Below are positions 63,301 to 64,000 of a DNA stretch of 64,000 bases, in pieces. Both the position numbers and the translations under genes were made by a program. The notes below the pieces were generated by a model. It saw only the letters and a program-made list of their open reading frames with translations. It ran no database searches and was not told the DNA's origin. The stretch's first letter is position 1. Every line of letters begins with the position of its first letter. Source of the DNA: Candidatus Cloacimonadota bacterium (GTDB lineage: Bacteria > Cloacimonadota > Cloacimonadia > Cloacimonadales > Cloacimonadaceae); assembly GCA_028695495.1 (NCBI GenBank), contig JAQVIX010000005.1, positions 1 to 64,000 of the forward strand, written 5' to 3'.

Positions 63301-63941
63301 GGAGCCGTAATCTGGATGGGAGCGCTAAGCGCAATGCCGCTTACAGTATAGAATTGGCTGGTGGAAGCAATGCCTTCGAGGGTAGTAAAGGGGCTGAGGA
63401 CGCCGGTAACGAAAATGGTGGGGCTTATTTCACCTTCAAAGCCGGTCCATTCGATGTTATCGATTACGCATTGGGCGTTTCCGGTAGCGCTGCCTACAAG
63501 CTTGATCTTTACCTGTACCATACCGGCAGCATTGATGTTTTCGAGGCTAAAGGTGTGAATTGTTTCATCTGCACCGCTTACATTTCCAAACACGCCAGAT
63601 GTGCCTACCTGAACATCATTGATAATCAGCTCCAAATTGCGGGCACTGGCGCCGGTATAAGCTTTGCGGTATTGAAAAGAAAAATTACCAATACCGCCGG
63701 GGATGGTAGCCATCAGATAGCTATCCGAAGCGCGTCTCAGCATCAAGCCTTCATCTTCGATAGGATAGTTTTCTGGATCGCGGCTATGCCCATAAGTCCA
63801 GGTAAAACCGTCATTTCCGATGAAACTTCCATCAGAATAGTTTGTAGGTAGATTTGCTTCACTAAAATCTTCGTAACCTTGCGCCCAGATGAGACCGAGG
63901 TTCAGCACGAGTGCGAAGATCAAAAACCATTTTTTAAGCAT
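60393..63941 (-). CDS. Large secreted multidomain surface protein (lamin-tail and chitobiase-C-like domains)
   Basis: 1182 residues after AAGGAG. Signal peptide to about 21 (NLGLIWAQ). Beta domains of the choice-of-anchor type (about 30-165 and 290-440) alternate with repeated segments of the form ITAPTGFAISL...YVRLTG...GDITHTS (about 175-290, 450-545, 550-650). A lamin-tail-like domain lies at about 660-800 (FFSEYIEGTSNNKAIEIFNA), a chitobiase C-terminal-like repeat at about 835-895 (GASIRYTTDGSDPS), an OB-like DUF5689-type region at about 900-1090, and a fibronectin-like end (IILSWQPVDGATSYIVEAS). No catalytic site and no FlgD-type sorting domain were seen. Probably an adhesive or scaffold surface protein. 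Confidence 0.88.
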   Translation of the reverse strand: MLKKWFLIFALVLNLGLIWAQGYEDFSEANLPTNYSDGSFIGNDGFTWTYGHSRDPENYPIEDEGLMLRRASDSYLMATIPGGIGNFSFQYRKAYTGASARNLELIINDVQVGTSGVFGNVSGADETIHTFSLENINAAGMVQVKIKLVGSATGNAQCVIDNIEWTGFEGEISPTIFVTGVLSPFTTLEGIASTSQFYTVSGIALSAPIQITAPTGFAISLNEDEDYQNTFSLSPIDGTVSDIPIYVRLTGAAEGTYEGDITHTSTNADTKYMPAEGTVFAAVGDGYYVDFEGEGETKTSYASATVNLSGLDWNMTDVLIGTDAADFKNGLRAARFRGYATSSMTMLQDKENGLGSLSFLYRKYGNDAVVAWIVEYSADGGNEWIQIGEPFTPAAEVQSFSEEVNAGGGVRIRFRTEATGSSNRRMGMDDILLTDYATSGTPIIHISGEIDPLANISGNPSEELGQYQLWGENLSASIHITAPEHFEIATSEAGPWISATTVASSFEGTIYVRLNSSVIGEHSGNILHTSGSAEPKSIRVEGETFAPDGELTIENNMLPFEQEPGTPSPAQSYHLSGIGLNVDTEIATQAPFELSLDGVSGWTQELSVPNTFNGLIYVRLNGDTPGAFYEEHPIIHTNPSIEPLSIFVSGSILPTAMQNLFFSEYIEGTSNNKAIEIFNASGMTVDLSEYKVELYANGASTPTNTLVLSGNLTAGGVYVISHASAAADIQNVSDINGSVANFNGDDALALVHVSSGEILDVFGTIGFDPGIGWDVAGITNATLDHTLIRKPDIMQGTTNWALQAGTNENDSQWIVMPVNYFDNLGIHNYAGAGELTASPSFDPPAGFYVDPVSVSISSITAGASIRYTTDGSDPSATEGTLYTAPISISATTTLKAIAFAAGLEPSFIASAQYRFPTPVANIAELRSMPTGANNVFKLTGEAILTYQNTNRNTKYIQDNSAAIVIDDMNGIITTQYNLYDGITGIAGYLNLYSGLLQFVPVVNAPAAISSGNVIVPEIRTLASLTPADQAKLIKVKNLEFAIQANPNFLPTAQNINISDPSGAAILRTFVNTDYAGTSIPTEAVDLICLVGQFNNDMQVGHRFLSDILPVSADLEVPTLEIQQSGDNIILSWQPVDGATSYIVEASDNPYSGFSFLGSTNNTTFSTSSSPMRKFFRVKALAQ

Positions 63942-64000
63942 GGCTTACTCCTTGCTATTTTATTTATTTATTATCATTTAGGGCGACTAAACCCTGTTAT

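Noticed and set aside
62487-63851. Open frame of 454 codons on the plus strand
   Set aside because: It lies entirely antisense to the large secreted protein, has no recognisable family or ribosome site, and arises from that gene's Gly/Ser/Ala-rich codon pattern.

Overview
The window looks like a chromosome segment of a Gram-negative anaerobe of the FCB group, most probably a Cloacimonadota-like bacterium. This is an inference. It rests on outer-membrane beta-barrels, lipoproteins, an FlgD-like C-terminal secretion or sorting domain, ferredoxin-dependent 2-oxoacid oxidation and methylmalonyl-CoA epimerase. No rRNA or tRNA gene was seen to confirm it.

Layout. (1) 1-641: the 3' end of the RNA ligase gene rtcB. 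(2) 10210 down to 782, minus strand: a tight seven-gene operon of PqqD-like protein, ATP-grasp ligase, DAP-decarboxylase-like PLP enzyme, a urea-transporter/M23-peptidase fusion, two TPR envelope proteins (one with a barrel-like C-terminus) and a 906-residue lipoprotein. Its coherence suggests an undescribed modification and envelope pathway. (3) 10581-15971, plus strand: TetR regulator with a visible operator, then HlyD, two ABC ATPases and two ABC-2 permeases, resembling CecR-YbhGFSR. (4) 16296-24120: MscS channel, iron alcohol dehydrogenase and a secreted subtilase. (5) 29079 down to 24121: an amino-acid/2-oxoacid oxidation operon (SpoVG-like protein, aminotransferase, KorD-A-B-C, methylmalonyl-CoA epimerase). 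(6) 30049-38489: outer-membrane proteins, AroA, dCMP deaminase, ROK kinase, an SPFH protein, a PEGA protein and a lipoprotein.

(7) 58542 down to 38830, minus strand: a visibly A+T-richer block of about 20 kb and the most striking part of the window. It encodes a zinc-knuckle/propeller-like protein, a membrane vWA protein, a small membrane protein, a giant Tubulin_2-type GTPase, a zinc-ribbon Hsp70-like ATPase, two lipoproteins with internal membrane segments, a coiled-coil protein with a GrpE-like end, and a MotA/MotB (ZorA/ZorB)-like stator pair. After a gap comes a superfamily 1 helicase with a C-terminal nuclease-like domain. No flagellar genes are present. The stator pair plus helicase-nuclease recalls Zorya anti-phage defence, while the tubulin, Hsp70 and GrpE-like parts are not components of described Zorya types. 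I propose it as a candidate undescribed defence or envelope machine. (8) 58881-63941: a membrane-anchored formylglycine-enzyme-fold protein and a large secreted multidomain protein.

The intergenic regions outside block 7 are rich in dispersed repeats: a 244-245 bp element with terminal inverted repeats, a 55 bp element, 41 bp and 60 bp repeats, a 27 bp tandem array, and many short tandem runs in a seven-base register. Block 7 contains almost none, which supports a separate origin.
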